From assembly GCA_900322025.1 (NCBI GenBank), contig ONYJ01000141.1, positions 1 to 15,943 of the forward strand: a stretch of DNA of 15,943 nt. Reading direction: 5' to 3'. Shown one piece after another: positions 15,064-15,943 of this stretch. The DNA is from an uncultured Bacteroidales bacterium. GTDB lineage: Bacteria > Bacteroidota > Bacteroidia > Bacteroidales > UBA932. A program made the translations under genes and the position numbers. Position 1 is the stretch's first letter. Each line of letters opens with the position of its first letter. A model generated the notes under the pieces. That model was not told the origin of the DNA. It searched no databases and saw only the letters and a list, made by a program, of their open reading frames with translations.

Positions 15064-15873
15064 TTAGTAGAGCACAGGTTTACGGTTCTGAAAATAAGTT
15101 AATTTTGGAAAACCGCAAGTGGCACATACGGCAGCAAACTTGCTGAAATTATCTGTAAGCCGGGCTGCCGAATGAGCATCTGAACCCAAAGTTACAAATT
15201 CTCCTCCTAATTCCTTGAATCTTAGCAAAATATTTTTGTCTAACTCCTGCACATGATCTGTGTGTAAAGAGTATGTCTTAGTATTTATCTCCAAAGCCTT
15301 GCCTTCCCGAGCAAGGTACCCTAATAACATATCCAAATGATCGGGAAAATCTGCATACCTCAAATCTCTTACTTGGTAGCGAGAGTAGCGTGCCACATAA
15401 TCAAAATGGCCTATTACATCAAAATCTTTGAACTCCACTGCCGTTTGATAGATAAGTTCCAACACCCTGCCGTATGCTTGCAGATAATCTTTGTTATCAT
15501 AGTAATTCCCATAATAAGGGTCTTCTCCATCTACAAAATGTACAGAAGCTATTATCTGATCAAAGTTACAACCCGCTATAAAATCTCTGCTATGTTCTAT
15601 ACTGCATGGCTGAAGCCCTATCTCTATGCCTTTAAGGGCCTTACATTCTCCATTCGGAAAAATGCGCCAAGCAGTTTCTTCTATTTTCTTCTGCTGATCA
15701 GCTATTGAAAACACAAACTTGCCCGGAGTTCTGGGAGCGTCTAAATCTATATGATCTGTAAAAACAACACCTAAGGCATTAACTTCTCGCGCCTTTACAA
15801 GAAGTTCCTCCACAGAAGTAGTGCTATCCGGAGAAAATTCAGAGTGAGTATGTGCATCAACAAATCTCTGCAT
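15064..15873 (-). CDS. PHP-family phosphatase, histidinol-phosphatase-like (HisJ/HisK type)
   Basis: Metal-dependent phosphoesterase of the PHP superfamily, possibly hydrolysing histidinol phosphate in the penultimate histidine-synthesis step. All PHP metal-binding blocks are present in the 269 residues: DAHTHSEFS (7-14), FTDH (38-41), GIEIG (82-86), SVHF (110-113), GHFDY (155-159), EINT (195-198) and SDAHS (231-235). Length and motif spacing match HisJ-type enzymes of ~270 residues. No other histidine gene is nearby, and many Bacteroidota use a HisB fusion for this step, so another phosphorylated substrate is possible. It is the first gene of a two-gene unit with mutS2 (10-base gap). A -7 box about 45 bases before the ATG fits a short leader. 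Confidence 0.85.
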   Translation of the reverse strand: MQRFVDAHTHSEFSPDSTTSVEELLVKAREVNALGVVFTDHIDLDAPRTPGKFVFSIADQQKKIEETAWRIFPNGECKALKGIEIGLQPCSIEHSRDFIAGCNFDQIIASVHFVDGEDPYYGNYYDNKDYLQAYGRVLELIYQTAVEFKDFDVIGHFDYVARYSRYQVRDLRYADFPDHLDMLLGYLAREGKALEINTKTYSLHTDHVQELDKNILLRFKELGGEFVTLGSDAHSAARLTDNFSKFAAVCATCGFPKLTYFQNRKPVLY

Positions 15874-15918
15874 ACAGAATATTTACTTGCAAAAAAGTCA
15901 ATTTTATCCTTTGGCGTG

Positions 15919-15926
15919 CAAAAATA
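15919..15926 (-). promoter_or_regulatory. -7 box of the PHP/mutS2 operon
   Basis: The minus strand reads TATTTTTG, an exact TAnnTTTG match about 45 bases before the ATG at 15873. Transcription would begin near 15912. The expected -33 element would lie at or beyond the right edge of the window and cannot be checked. Confidence 0.5.
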
Positions 15927-15943
15927 CTCATTTCTCGCAAACT

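Overview
The window looks like chromosomal DNA from a Bacteroidales-type member of the Bacteroidota. Several signs agree: DUF4270, DUF4294 and DUF3098 family proteins, a large Oar/TonB-type outer-membrane receptor with a carboxypeptidase-regulatory-like N-terminus, AT-rich translation starts with no strong Shine-Dalgarno sequence, and repeated matches to the Bacteroidota promoter -7 element TAnnTTTG just upstream of genes. All ten complete genes read open end to end. One more gene is cut by the left edge. No tRNA, rRNA, insertion sequence, phage gene or CRISPR array was found. Genus cannot be fixed from this sequence alone.

Layout. (1) 1-1224, minus: N-terminal 408 codons of a GltS-type sodium/glutamate symporter. 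(2) 1413-2090, plus: small exported DUF4294 protein, overlapping tail to tail with the next operon. (3) 4969-2064, minus: a compact envelope operon, ftsX - DUF3098 - uppP - lpxH-like, combining cell-division signalling, undecaprenyl phosphate recycling and a lipid A-type metallophosphoesterase; the last two genes abut with no gap between stop and start. (4) 5052-7279, plus: a stand-alone GT5-type glycogen-synthase-like domain and a DUF4270 lipoprotein, coupled through TAATG; it diverges from ftsX across two inverted -7 boxes. (5) 7280-7573: tandem ~20-bp repeats, three hairpins and two opposed terminators. (6) 10978-7574, minus: Oar-like TonB-dependent receptor. (7) 10979-11286: divergent promoters and a SAM-II-like riboswitch at the 5' end of the metK leader. 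(8) 11287-12549, plus: metK. (9) 15873-12546, minus: PHP-family histidinol-phosphatase-like enzyme followed by mutS2. metK and mutS2 converge and share a TTAA for both stop codons.

Most of the window is conserved Bacteroidota housekeeping DNA rather than a new system. The most informative non-coding signal is the SAM-II-like aptamer placed to feed back on S-adenosylmethionine synthesis, with a possible competing 7-base pairing downstream. The least explained signal is the alternating repeat array after the DUF4270 gene.
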